Positions 1 to 10,608 of a DNA stretch of 64,000 nt are shown here, piece after piece (within the stretch, counting starts at the first letter, position 1; every line of letters starts with the position of its first letter). The notes beneath the pieces were generated by a model that saw only the letters and a list, made by a program, of their open reading frames with translations, was not told the DNA's origin and did not search any database. The DNA comes from Oikopleura dioica (Eukaryota; Chordata; Appendicularia; Copelata; Oikopleuridae): positions 5,766,001 through 5,830,000 of the forward strand of contig OU015569.1 in assembly GCA_907165135.1 (NCBI GenBank). The letters run 5' to 3'. The translations under genes and the position numbers were made by a program.

Positions 1-393
1 ATGTGTAGTTTTCCGTTGATAACTTCTGTATGCATATAAATTTGACATGGATCCAAGCACTCTTCCAAATACTTTATGTCTGTGTTGACGAGTTTGTTCG
101 ATTCACTGTCGATATATTTCAAAAGTCCGCAGGGTTCTTGCACATGCTCAGGCAAACCGATTGGGGCATCTCTTACGCGGCGCATAAGGTCGTCTATGAC
201 TCCTTCTTCTTCTAGTCGGTCTATTAATTCATCTTCTGAGCTGCTGTTTACTTGTATTGGCTGAATGATTTGATTTAATAACTTGGTGTTTGACTTTAGT
301 TTACTTGTAGAATTCGCTGCAAATCTGAAATAGGGAGTTTATCGTCAACCATTTGCTCGAGAGCGAGCTTCTCACTTGGTCGATTTCGCATTC
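1..393 (-). CDS. Unrecognised protein, N-terminal part (runs off the window)
   Basis: Two exons can be read, 393-305 and 260-1, separated by a 44-bp GT-AG intron. The start ATG follows the acceptor CCTTTAG by one base, the trans-splice pattern seen throughout the window. The visible protein begins MRNRPSEKLALEQMVDDK and is rich in Glu and Asp, followed by a segment with RRVRDAPIGLPEHVQEPCG. I do not recognise the family, and no transmembrane or metal-binding motif is visible. The C-terminus lies beyond the left edge. The gap from the PINX1 stop upstream is only 57 bp, so it may be the downstream member of an operon. Confidence 0.6.
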
Positions 394-450
394 TAAAGGA
401 TGTGATTCTTAGAACAGAATTTAGGATTTTTTCTTATCTATAACTTGCAG

Positions 451-1722
451 TTAAGATTTTTTCTTTTTCTTTTTGGCCCTTTTCGCGACTGAAAGCGACT
501 CCATTTCTTCTGCGACCTCTTCGTCTTCCTGTTTTCTTCTCTTTGCCGGCACCTCTGCTTCTTCGGGCTCACAATGAGCTTTCTTTTTCTTCGATTTTTT
601 CACTTTCTTTGAAGTTTGCTCCTCAGTGTCTTCCGTCTCAACCAAAGCAGCTTCCTCCTCTTTCTCTTGACGATGTTTTTTCTTCTTCTTTTTCTTCTTG
701 ACTGGCTCTGGCGGAATTTCTTCTTCTGAAACAATCTCTTGTTTTACCTCGACTTCTTCACTTGCTCCTTCTTCAGTGACTTCTATTTCCTCTTCTTTAT
801 TTTTTTTACGTTTTTTCTTTTTCTTTTTTGGGATTTCTACCTCTTCACTGTCGCTTATGGGTTCGTTTTTTATACACACTTCATCTTTGATTTCGACTTT
901 TATTGCAGGAGTGTCGTCTAGAGGCGAAGCATCTTCGACCGGCTCATTTTTTATAACTGGCAATGCCTGTCTCGCCAACTTCTCGGCCATTTTTCGTTTA
1001 AAATAGTCCGCGACTGTTTCTTTCGAAACAACATGCTTTGTGGACTCCTGAAATTTGCCTGTTTCGCAGACTGCGGATTTGTTTGCTTCGGCTTTGGCTC
1101 TTTCCTCAGCCTCTTCGGCATCTTTTTTCGCCTTGTCTTTAGCGACCGACGCTGAAGAGCGACCAAATATTTCCTAAAATTTGATAGTTATCGCAACTAA
1201 GGAGAACATTGTTACTTCTAGATGCTTTGCACTGGCACCAGTTAGATCCTTAGCTTTCGTAAACTTTCCATATCTATGGCCGGATTTGCTTCCAGTTTTT
1301 GCCAAACTTGAAACTTGAACCGTATCCGCCAGCACTCGCTCAGCCGGAGCGTCTAAAATTAGTTTCAACCCAATTTTGGAGCAAATTTTACCTGTGGTTG
1401 CATTGAGATCGGCAAGGATGTCGCCAAAAGTATCCTGATGAGCAACCCATTGTCTATCGTACTTCAAGGAGCAGCCAACTCCGCGGTTGTCTTGCTTCAC
1501 GCGGATCTTTACGTGCTAAACGATTCAAGTGAGAACCATTAATATCTAATTCGAAAAAACCTCTTTACGGCCGTCTTCGTTCGCACCGATTCCGTTTCCA
1601 AAAGTCCAGCCCATCTTCTCCATCATTTTTACTGATTTCTTGTTCTTGTCGTCTGACCATTTTTTGCCACGCGGATCGTCGCCCCAGCGCGATTTACTCC
1701 TGCGTTCAGCGAGCAAGCCCAT
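451..1722 (-). CDS. PINX1: PINX1-like G-patch protein
   Basis: Four exons join in frame to about 381 codons, with introns of 45, 39 and 42 bp, all GT-AG. The N-terminus MGLLAERRSKSRWGDDPRG, followed by a G-patch (MMEKMGWTFGNGIGANEDG) and the WVAHQDTFGDILADLN block, matches the order in vertebrate PINX1, a nucleolar telomerase inhibitor and rRNA-processing factor. The C-terminal half is acidic with long Lys runs, as expected for a nucleolar tail. The start follows a TTTTTAG acceptor. It lies 73 bp downstream of the LETMD1-like gene. Assignment is by remembered family sequence; telomere function is inferred only. Confidence 0.88.
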
Positions 1723-1795
1723 AGTCGTCTAAAAACCACGATTTACGAATCATGATTGAAATATACAAATAGAAATTTTATCAATGAAGAACGGT

Positions 1796-3100
1796 TCATT
1801 TGGGCAATTGAAGTGGGCCCAAAATGTGCGGCGCCGGCAGGCTGCCAGTTTCAGGAGTAAAAATCGAGAACAGAATTTTCGTAGCATAGACATCTGGGTC
1901 TAAGTGGGCATGAGCTTTAAGCCACTCGTTTAAATATTTTTCTTGGTCGCTTCTAGTGTGCTCCAAGTGCTTAACTTTAAGCAATATGCCGCGCGATGAA
2001 ATCTTCAGGACATTTGTGGGGAAAAAGCCTCTGCGATAGCAAGCCCATGCGAGTTCACGATGAGTGAGGTAGCCAACTAAATCCAGTAAGCATAGCCTCA
2101 ATTAGATTGGTTACCAATTGATTCAGATTTGAGCATTCTGTCTTGTTTATTCAAATTTCTTAGAAACGTCATCAGTCTCTGTTTCAAAACAGCTTCGATT
2201 GGGAATTTTGTAGAAAGGTAGAAGCCGTGCCCTTGCGCCAAAGCGTGAAGAACATCGTAAGGTAATTTATCTAATGGTAAGGTTTGATAACCTTCTGGGT
2301 TATCTGGGTTGAGACGGCGGAATTCAGTAATATAATTTTCTATGTTTTTGCGGAAAGCTTCTCTGTCTGAAATCAAAAATCCATTTATATTCGTCTGTGT
2401 GAATTAACCTGAATATTGACGTTTAAGAAACTGTCGGATATCGCTGTTATTCCAAAATGTTCGCGGGAGAACAAACCATGTGGGTAATAAATAGAGGGAA
2501 GCGCCAAGAATAACGAAGCCGCCAGGGACGATCATGCATGCAAAAATTGGTAAGCCGCGAAGAGAGTCCAGAGTTAGATTAAAGTCAACTTGCTCACGGT
2601 AGCGCTTCGGCCTACCCGACCACACGACGAGTCGAGTAGTGTCAGCAGCTGCCCACCAACGCCAAAACCCCTGCACCATTTTACGCGAGAAACGAAACCA
2701 AACATCACAGTAATTCGTGCGTTTATATCTGTCGAAATTGCCCAAGGTGGCGACGATACTCCTGCGCGAAATCCTACAGCCAAGATTTATGCTTTTATTG
2801 AGCGCACCTTCATTGTCCCTGGGATTATCTCGACGATGGCTAAAGCAGGTTTTGAATACAAAGTCGATTACCAACTATCAAATGGAGTCCATTTAATGGA
2901 ACTGGTACTCTTGACCCTCTAAGCTTAATTATCATAATCTTTTCTGACATACGAAAATACGACCATACAGCATGCAAAACCTGGCTAGGGAGGATATTGA
3001 ACTTGTCTGTAATCGCAATAAATCTTGACGAGCTATTTGATCGAACACGGGTCACCAAGAAACGATGGAATGGACTCAGTGTTAACGATTTTGATAGCAT
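1796..3100 (-). CDS. LETMD1: LETM1-domain protein, LETMD1-like
   Basis: Several short exons encode an N-terminal basic leader (MLSKSLTLSPFHRFLVTRVR), plausible for mitochondrial import. A central block MVQGFWRWWAAADTTRLVVW, then a hydrophobic segment (IFACMIVPGGFVILGASLYL), then a C-terminal LETM1-type region containing LTHRELAWACYRRGF and YLNEWLKAHAHL follow in the order of human LETMD1. The frame through about 2700-2940 is not fully resolved: a canonical splice there would introduce a stop, so one exon junction is uncertain. LETMD1 is a mitochondrial inner-membrane protein. It ends 73 bp before PINX1. Confidence 0.72.
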
Positions 3101-3264
3101 AACGACATCTTAAATTATATAAATCAGTACATCTTTATTTTATTCTTGTTTACGGTAGGGAATTCATAATAATGCAGTTATCTTGGGATGACAGAAATAG
3201 AATCCTATCAATAAATTAATAGTTTGAACGGGTGTTCTCGATTTCGACGTTTAATGTGGAGCGC

Positions 3265-4112
3265 TTATCCGATAAGGATTGTGTTTTCGTCCATGAACTT
3301 GTATGGAGGAACTTCGAGGTTCAATGGGGCGGGACCCTTTCGAATTCGGCCGGAACCGTCGTAGTGAGAGCCGTGACATGGGCAGTAGTAGCCGTTGAAC
3401 TCACCGGCGTTGTCTTTCGAGGGATTATATTTAGATCTCATCCCTTTCAATCGAATATTATTTATAAATTCTATTTCAATCCCATAGCGAGCGGGACACA
3501 ACCCAAGTGAGTGCAGATACCAATGCAGACAAGCCAGTTGGGATCGACGACTCGCTCGGCATCGGCCTGAGCATCTCGAAGCTCGGACATGGGGACAGCA
3601 GTCTCTCGGGCAATATCCTCGGGAGTTCGGTGCTTCACGAAGATGGGCTTTCCTCGCCAGACGAAAACGCCGGATTCACCTAGAAAATGCATGAGTAAGC
3701 TATTAACGTAAAGGAAAGACAACTAACCAACAGCCATGCCCTGGAGTTCGATTTCAACAGTGGCAAGGGCGAGAATATCCTTGGAGGGGTTAAGGATGTT
3801 GATGGCGTTTAGGACGAAGTTGGCAACACCCCAGGTGACGGCGGCATTGATGGCAACGTTCATAGTGTAGTAGTGAGCTCGTCGGACCTCAGCCTCTTCG
3901 ACCTGGGCATCCAAAAAGTCGCTGTTGGCAGCGGGAGCGGGAGCCTGTCGGTAGTACTCAAGGTTCGGGAAGACCTTGTCGGTGTGAGCCAATCGAGTCT
4001 TGGCCGGATTAAAACTAATTTAAAATAGATTTTATCATATTTGCGAATTATAATGATATAAAAATCCGTGGCTGAACTCGTGGGAGGCTTCTCAACACGC
4101 CACGGGACAACA
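3265..4112 (-). CDS. UQCRFS1: Ubiquinol-cytochrome c reductase Rieske iron-sulfur subunit
   Basis: The protein is the Rieske subunit of respiratory complex III, which transfers electrons from ubiquinol to cytochrome c1. The two cluster-binding boxes, CTHLGC and CPCHGSH, are intact, with the typical [10 protein letters not shown] block before them. A hydrophobic segment around [18 protein letters not shown] matches the single membrane anchor. The N-terminus [16 protein letters not shown] looks like a mitochondrial presequence. The first intron has no GT donor that keeps frame with [13 protein letters not shown], so its 5' border may be non-canonical. The stop is about 165 bp from the LETMD1-like start. 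Confidence 0.92.
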
Positions 4113-4267
4113 TTCTGAAGAATATGTTCTGTTTTTTGTGCAATTTTCCAGTGTTTTTAAATTCTCCTAAGAAATATTGTGATACTGGCAGTGAGTAAGA
4201 ACAGTGAGCACAAAATATTCTTGAACACAACGCTCAGCCGTTAAACGTAATTGAAGGTGATCACTGA

Positions 4268-6051
4268 TCAGTGACTAGCGGTTTTGGCTTCAACTCCTCG
4301 CGATACTTGTTCCAGTCTGCGCTGCAATGTTGCTGACTCTTCCTCCACCCACTAATTTTGATTGTTAACAAATATTACAACTGCACAGAAATCTTTTATA
4401 GAATCGTTATATAACCAAGTGATAAAAAGCAATCAACGGTTTTAAATATTTATCTAATCATCAAAAAGTACCTGTAGGGCGTCAGTGTGAGATGATAAAA
4501 TATGAGTCAATTGAGCCACTAGCGATCCTTTGCCATCCCCATGTGTCGAGTTAACTCTCTCAATAACCTACAAACAAACGTTGACAAAAGCATTGACGCA
4601 TGGAGCCCATTTTTTCTTGGCGCGTGAGTCACAACGCAACTAAAGGCGCGAAGAGCCGCAACAACTTTTCCCGAAAATTATATCTTCTAGAAAAGCGAGA
4701 AAATATGATAGAATAGCTTCATTGCATAATACATCCTAGCGTGAATGAGCGCACCTCTCTTAGTTCTGCAGCCAAAGCCTTGATTTGCGCATCAACTGAG
4801 CCAGCAAGCGCAAAAGTACGCTCTCGTTCATTGTCGACGTTGTGGGCTAATGAGTTTATTTGTTTCTGCTTCTTTGCCGTCTCCTCAAGGGGTCCAAGTA
4901 TGGCTAGGGTCGTCGTTAATGATATAATTTATAGTGAAGAAATTACTTTCTAAGTCGTTCTGTTGCGCTGCCACTCGGTCCAGTTCTTGGTCGAGTTTTG
5001 CCTGCTGCTTTTTGACGGTCGACAACTCATCATTAATCTAATAAGACCTATAAAGACTCAGTTTTTTCATTAAGTACCTTACCTCTCCTATCTTCTCCCC
5101 ATTTTGTATAAGTATTCCAGTCCAAGCATTTACTTGTGTCGCCTAAAATTGTTAACTATAAAAACTAGCCAAGTGATTACCTGTTTGATGAATGTTTGGG
5201 ATTGCTGATGTATTTCCGTGTTCCAACGAGTTATTTTTGAGTCTAACTCTCCCCACGTCATGGAAGTTGGTTTCTCTGCAGGCTTCGCACTACGTTACTG
5301 AATTAATATTGCTTTTCGATCGGGGTTTACCTAGATAAGGCAGAAGTAGTCGCAGTCGCAGCTTTTGGAGTTGTGAACGAAAGCCCTGGTTTGGAAACAC
5401 TAGCGGCGGAAGATGCTGCCACTGGCGTCGCGGGCGCGGCACCTTAAAATCAATTAATTTATTGTTAAAAATATGCGGACTACCCAAAGAGAAAGAAGGA
5501 GCGGTCGTTGTTGCTGCTTTAGGTGTGCCGAACGAAAGGGATGGTGCCGGCAGCGCTGATGCTGTTGTTGTTGCCGCAGCAGGCGCAGCTGTTGTTGTTG
5601 CACCAAGACTAAAGCCAGAGCTAGTCGTGGCTGGTTTCGCACCAAAGCCAAATCCACTCGAAGCGGGCGTGGCTGTTGTAGCAGGAGCGGTTGCAGCTGG
5701 ATTGGCCGAAGATGCACCAAAGAGTCCTCCAGCTGGTTTTTGTATTGTGGAAGTAGCAGAAGCTCCGCCGAACAATCCTCCGCCAGCAGGTTTATTTGCC
5801 GTGGCACCAAAACTTAGACCACTTGAAGCCGTAGTAGTGGCTGGAGCAGCAGCGGCCCCACCAAAGAGTCCGGGCTTGGGAAGGCTGCCACCAGTCGATG
5901 ATGTAGTCGCTGGAGTACTTGTGGAGGATGCTCCTCCAAAACTAAATCCACCACTAGCTTGCGTGGAAGATGCGCCTGCCGAGTTCCCGCCAAAACTGAA
6001 CCCACCACTAGCAGGCTTATTACCTCCTCCTCCAAAGCTAAATCCAGACAT
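4268..6051 (-). CDS. NUP62: Nucleoporin NUP62
   Basis: The N-terminal half (from 6051) is an FG-repeat domain starting MSGFSFGGGG, with many FSFG and GLFG units separated by Ala/Thr/Ser-rich linkers. The C-terminal half is a coiled coil containing TRWNTEIHQQSQTFIKQ and ATQVNAWTGILIQNGEKIGE, which closely follows the vertebrate NUP62 core that assembles with NUP54 and NUP58 in the central channel of the nuclear pore. It ends WVEEESATLQRRLEQVSRG. Introns are short. It is shorter than the human protein (522 aa), mainly in the FG region. The plus-strand frame across the repeats is an artefact of composition. Confidence 0.92.
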
Positions 6052-6189
6052 TCTAAAAGAGCAAGAGTTTTACTCATCGTCTGAGTGAATGTAAATATTT
6101 ATTTTTGAATTTTTTTTCACATGTATGTCTTGACAACATAACGAAGAACATGGCTGGGCAGCAAGGGATAAATTGAAATATTAAAGGAA

Positions 6190-9100
6190 TTAGACGCCGT
6201 ACATTTTACGACAGTTTTCTCTTGTCTTTTCCAAAACCTCATCGAGAGTACGTCCTTGCATTTGCGCAATCTCGAGGGCTACGCATAATGCCATACCTAA
6301 AGAAAAGTCAAGTTTCTCTCATTAATGAGATTGACTTACCTGGGTGAGACATGGAGACCGGAGTGGTACCTCCAAAGACTTCACTACGGAGTGTTCTAGG
6401 AACAAAATGTGGGGCATCAGTCTCAAGCAACATTCTTTCTAATGGACATGCAGCAGCTGCATCACGCGCATCTTGCGCTCTATTATTCGTTATGACATTC
6501 GTAAAGCCGATGTACATATTAGGAAAGTGCTAAATAATGAGATCAACGCGTAAAAAGTAGCAACGGGAATACCTCCATGAGATCCTTAACAGTTTCGAGT
6601 CTATCGTTTAGACAGTGACGATGAATCTTATGATCTCTGGGCACTACTTCTTTCAATATCCTGCTCAAATCACTCTCTGCTCGGCGGCATTGAACCACAA
6701 GGGGCTTTTTGTACTTAACCGCAAGCTCACATTGACGCTTGAAAACTGCTTGCTGCAAGGCATGGTCAGTTCGGCCATACTTATCCGTGTAATCGAGCCC
6801 AACTGCACCCCAAGCGACGCACTACAGGAACGTGAAAATCAAGCAACAGGCAGAGGAATACCTTTGGGTGACCGATCAAAAGCTCGAGTTGGGCCTCTAC
6901 TTCCGCGTTGTAGAGAGTGGCATAGTGTGGATGGACTCCAAAGCAACAATTAACGCTCTCGCTTTCCAATACTTTAAACGCGAATTTTCGCATAAAGAGC
7001 TTCGGGTCGCAGAAGCTTGTTATGCATCCTTCGTAAGACTCTGGGAATTGAATTGCCACGTTGTCTCTAAAAAGCAATAAAAAGACGACAAGAAGAAGCT
7101 TTTTTACCGATATGTGTCCCAGTCGCCATCGTAATTTTCTTTCTTGAACATGACATCGATGTGACAATGAGTATCGATGAATTTCTTGTCTGTAGTATCT
7201 AAATTACGTAACATGGGCTTGGCCGTTGCGATCTGCTCTTCCATGCTCGCGCCGCCCATATTCATGTCTTGACCCATTGTCATTCCCGTCATGCCACCAT
7301 TCATCATAGCCATCATCATCGTTTGAGGATCCATCGCCATCCCGCTTGCTTGCATCGCCATCATCTGTTCCATCATCTTCTGTTGCTGCTGAGCCTGAGT
7401 TTTCGGTTAATTTAATCATTTTATTGACAACTTACAGTCATGTAGTCATCTAGTGAGCTGTCCACGCCTGGCACGGACATCTTACGAGATGTTTCAGCTG
7501 TGGAAGTGGTGGCAGTATCAGATTCTTCCTTCTTCTCGTCAGTACTCTCCTCTTTTGCACCTTCTCCAGATTGCGCTGCTTCTTCAGTAATTCTCTCTTT
7601 ATTATCTCCATCTTCAGTATCCATATTTTGCTCGTTGGTGTCTGTTTGAGGAGCGTTTTCATTTGATTGTGGCGTTTCTTGAGCTGCGGCAACCTGCTGG
7701 CTCATCGTTTGAGCTTGCTTCATCATCATCATCATACTTTGCATCTGCATCATCATTTGCATTTGCATCATTTGGTTCGCCATCTTCTCTTCTTGCTTAT
7801 TCGGCTTCTAAATGAAAAATAGCATCATTAGTATTGAAACAAAAATTACATTTCGCATCACGTTTGCACCCTGCTGTACTTGAAATCCTTGCTGTCCCTG
7901 GAATCCTTGCTGACCCATTCCTCTGTTACCCTGATTGTATCCCCTTTGATGTTGTTGTCTGTTATTCCATGGCTGATTGTTCTTCCAAGGCTGATGTTCA
8001 TTCCCGTTTTGGTTATCCGAATTTCCAAATCGCTTTTGTCGCTCTTCAGCGCGCTTGTTAGTCCGACTGAGTCGGCTTCTAAAGATTTTCGCTACCTTTT
8101 GATTTAATAAGGTAGTTGGATACCTCAAGTCAACGCCCTTTTCAGCTTGTTTTAGTGTTGAAAAAGAATCACCATTTCGCGGTGGAGTTTTCGAACGGGA
8201 TCGTTTTCTAGCTGTTCCTCTCTCTGTGATATGACTATCCTTTTCTCGGCTGCGCTCGCGATCGTATTTTCGATTTCTGTCCCGGCTTCGATCACGACTA
8301 CGATTGCGATCTCGCGACTTCGATCTATCTTTGTTGCTTCCGAGATTGGATTTGAGCATTGCCAGAGGGTTGTACTCACCATTATCCTCGCTAAAAATGT
8401 ATTTTTTAAGAAAACTTGAAATGAACTAACATTGGAGTACGATCTCGTCGACGGGATACACTTCGTGATGGAGAACGTTTTCGACTTTGAGATTTATGCG
8501 ATCGACTTCGGGAGCGGCGGTAAGAACGGCTTTTAGAGCGCCGCTTATCTCGATCGTTGCGACGATATGGGGACTCGGAGGTTATTCGACGTTCTTCGTT
8601 TTGGGGACGTGAACGTCGATCTCTTTCCAAGGATCTTTCGCGGTGCCGGGATGTTTTGTCGCGGCTATAGCTTCGAGATCTACTTCGTTTCGGAGACCTT
8701 CTGGAGAGAGATCGCGATCGGCTTCGATCGTAGTCTCTGTCTTTGCCCTTCTTTTTTTTCTTCTCTTTCTTTGCTTTCTTCTCTTTTTTCTCGGCTGAAA
8801 AAATTGTAAACCAATAGAATAGATGACCTTCACACATTTGTCCTTATCTTTGTCCTTATTTTTCTTCTTCTTTTTAGACTTCTTGGACTTTTTGCCATCT
8901 TCAGTGTCCGATCCTGCGTCGTTGCTCGTTACTTTGTCTAAAGACTCACCGCCGATTGTTTCGTCTTGATCCGTGTCAACTGAGGATTCGCGTGTTCGAC
9001 GGTCGTTGCTTTCTTTGGACACAGATATCTTTATGTTTCGGAAATGCGAGTCTCGCTCAGGTGACTAAATAGAGGATGTTTTACTATTTCAAAAGATGTC

Positions 9101-9562
9101 CCTTACCTCTGACGTCGATTTCTTCATCTTTTTGAGATTTGGCGGAGACAAGTCACCAGGATCAGAAAACTTCCTGTCTTCCCACTTCACTTTTATATTA
9201 TTTATTTCAAAAATATCAGGATATTGAAACTTATCACCAAGGCTTTCTGCTTTTCGTCGCTCGGCCATTAAAAGTGGCCGAAGCTCGGAAATCGCGTCAG
9301 GAATGCTGAAATGTTATATTTGGTTCAAACGTAAGTCGAGAGGGTACCTTAAACGCTTCGCCTTGAAATCAACATGATCGTGACGGAAGCCACGGTTCAC
9401 GGCATCTTCTGCGTCTTCCGAGTTATTAAAAAACACGTAGAACCTGTTTGTGATGTGCAGTACGCCTTTCGGAGCGATGTTGAGGTCTGACCAGTCAGCT
9501 TCGATGTCGGAATCACGAGCGTTGTTGGGTAGCGAACGGACCCGAACGCACTCCAGGACCAT
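6190..9562 (-). CDS. RRM-RS-TatD fusion protein (TATDN2-like nuclease domain)
   Basis: One continuous spliced frame of roughly 980 codons. It starts with an RRM-like domain (MVLECVRVRSLPNNARDSD), then a Lys-rich segment, a long Arg-Ser domain (about 8830-8130), an Asn/Gln/Gly stretch and a Met-rich region. It ends in a TatD hydrolase domain closest to TATDN2 (FIDTHCHID, KIHRHC, LETDAP). Junctions at about 9350/9303, 8447/8408 and 7850/7807 all keep frame, so this is one gene, not two. Two TatD metal ligands are replaced: GEIGLDY reads GAVGLDY, and the HCREA His reads Gln (VQCRRAE). The domain may therefore bind nucleic acid without cutting. The 5' acceptor TTCAG lies about 30 bases before the ATG. 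Confidence 0.8.
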
Positions 9563-9838
9563 TTTGGTCTGATTTCGATACCGTGCTCTGAATAGAACGA
9601 TAAGGAATCAAGCATTTTCATTAAAAAGTGTAAGTTCGTCAAAGCTTGAAGCAGCGTCTCTCGGGAAAAGAAACAATGGAATATAATCGAAGACGGGAAT
9701 AATTTGGAAGTTTAAAATACACAGATCAGCTGAAAGATCTAGAATCGAGCGCAAAATTAGTCTTTTTCAGTGTTTAAATAATGGCAGTCTTGAGACATGT
9801 ATTTCTTGGCTAAGTAAAGGCCCGTATAAAACGGGGGA

Positions 9839-10452
9839 TTACAGTTTGGTTTTTTGAGCTGCTTCTCGGAAAAGCTGGAAGAATTTTTGCGATTCGCGAG
9901 ATCGTCGAGGAGACATGGACGAAATGATGTCGTCATCCCGTCGGAGCTTCGCCCGATGCTTCGGACTGTTCAGCAGAAGCCCATCGAAGCTATATCGCTT
10001 GATGGAAGGCACTGCTCGCTTTGTAATACATGAGGGCGAAGCTGTTTTGAAAATTCTAATCAACAAATAAGCATTTTTCCGGAGCAATAAGTTGATGTAC
10101 CGTTTAGCAACAATGCTTGACTTTTCATTGCCTCGAATTTTGTCAGCCATCTTTTTGGCATTTTCCTTTTCTTCCTCTGGAGCGATATTTTCGATGAACG
10201 AAGCAGCAATTTGACGCTGAGAGCAGTCGTCAACTGTTCGTTCAAACTCTTGGCTAAGAGGCTTTTTGTTGGGCAGCTCTATCATCGTCTTACGACGTTT
10301 TTTTCGTTTCATGGGGCCTTAAAATGCATTTTAGAAATGCTCAACTGTTCAGCTTTACCAATTTGTGGGACAGTTCGTTTTGGTGTATGTTTTGCATGCG
10401 GGTTTTGTAAAATTTCTTGAAAGAGCTCGCTAGCAGTCCTTTCATGACTCAT
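9839..10452 (-). CDS. Small basic nuclear-type protein, unrecognised
   Basis: Three exons encode about 175 residues beginning MSHERTASELFQEILQN. A cluster KRKKRRK resembles a nuclear localisation signal, and the C-terminus contains SMSPRRSRESQKFFQLFRE. The ATG lies two bases after a TTTTTCAG acceptor. Introns are about 45 bp and GT-AG. No domain is recognised. It lies between the SLC35F transporter and the RRM-TatD gene on the same strand, with gaps of about 155 and 275 bp. Confidence 0.6.
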
Positions 10453-10608
10453 TGCTGAAAAATATACGCGATGGTAAAAGTTTATTCTGTAATTAAGTCG
10501 ATAAGTGTTGGAGAAGGAGGGAATCATAAATACAAATATACAGAATTAAAGCAATCAATTTGAAGATAATTAAAGAGATAATGATTGATGAACAATCAGT
10601 CAGTTTCA

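Noticed and set aside
451-1006. Plus-strand frames opposite the PINX1 tail
   Set aside because: They arise from Lys/Glu codon runs (AAG/GAA) read in reverse.
5462-6088. 208-codon plus-strand frame opposite NUP62
   Set aside because: It is the mirror of FG/Ala/Thr repeats; low-complexity coding often leaves open antisense frames.
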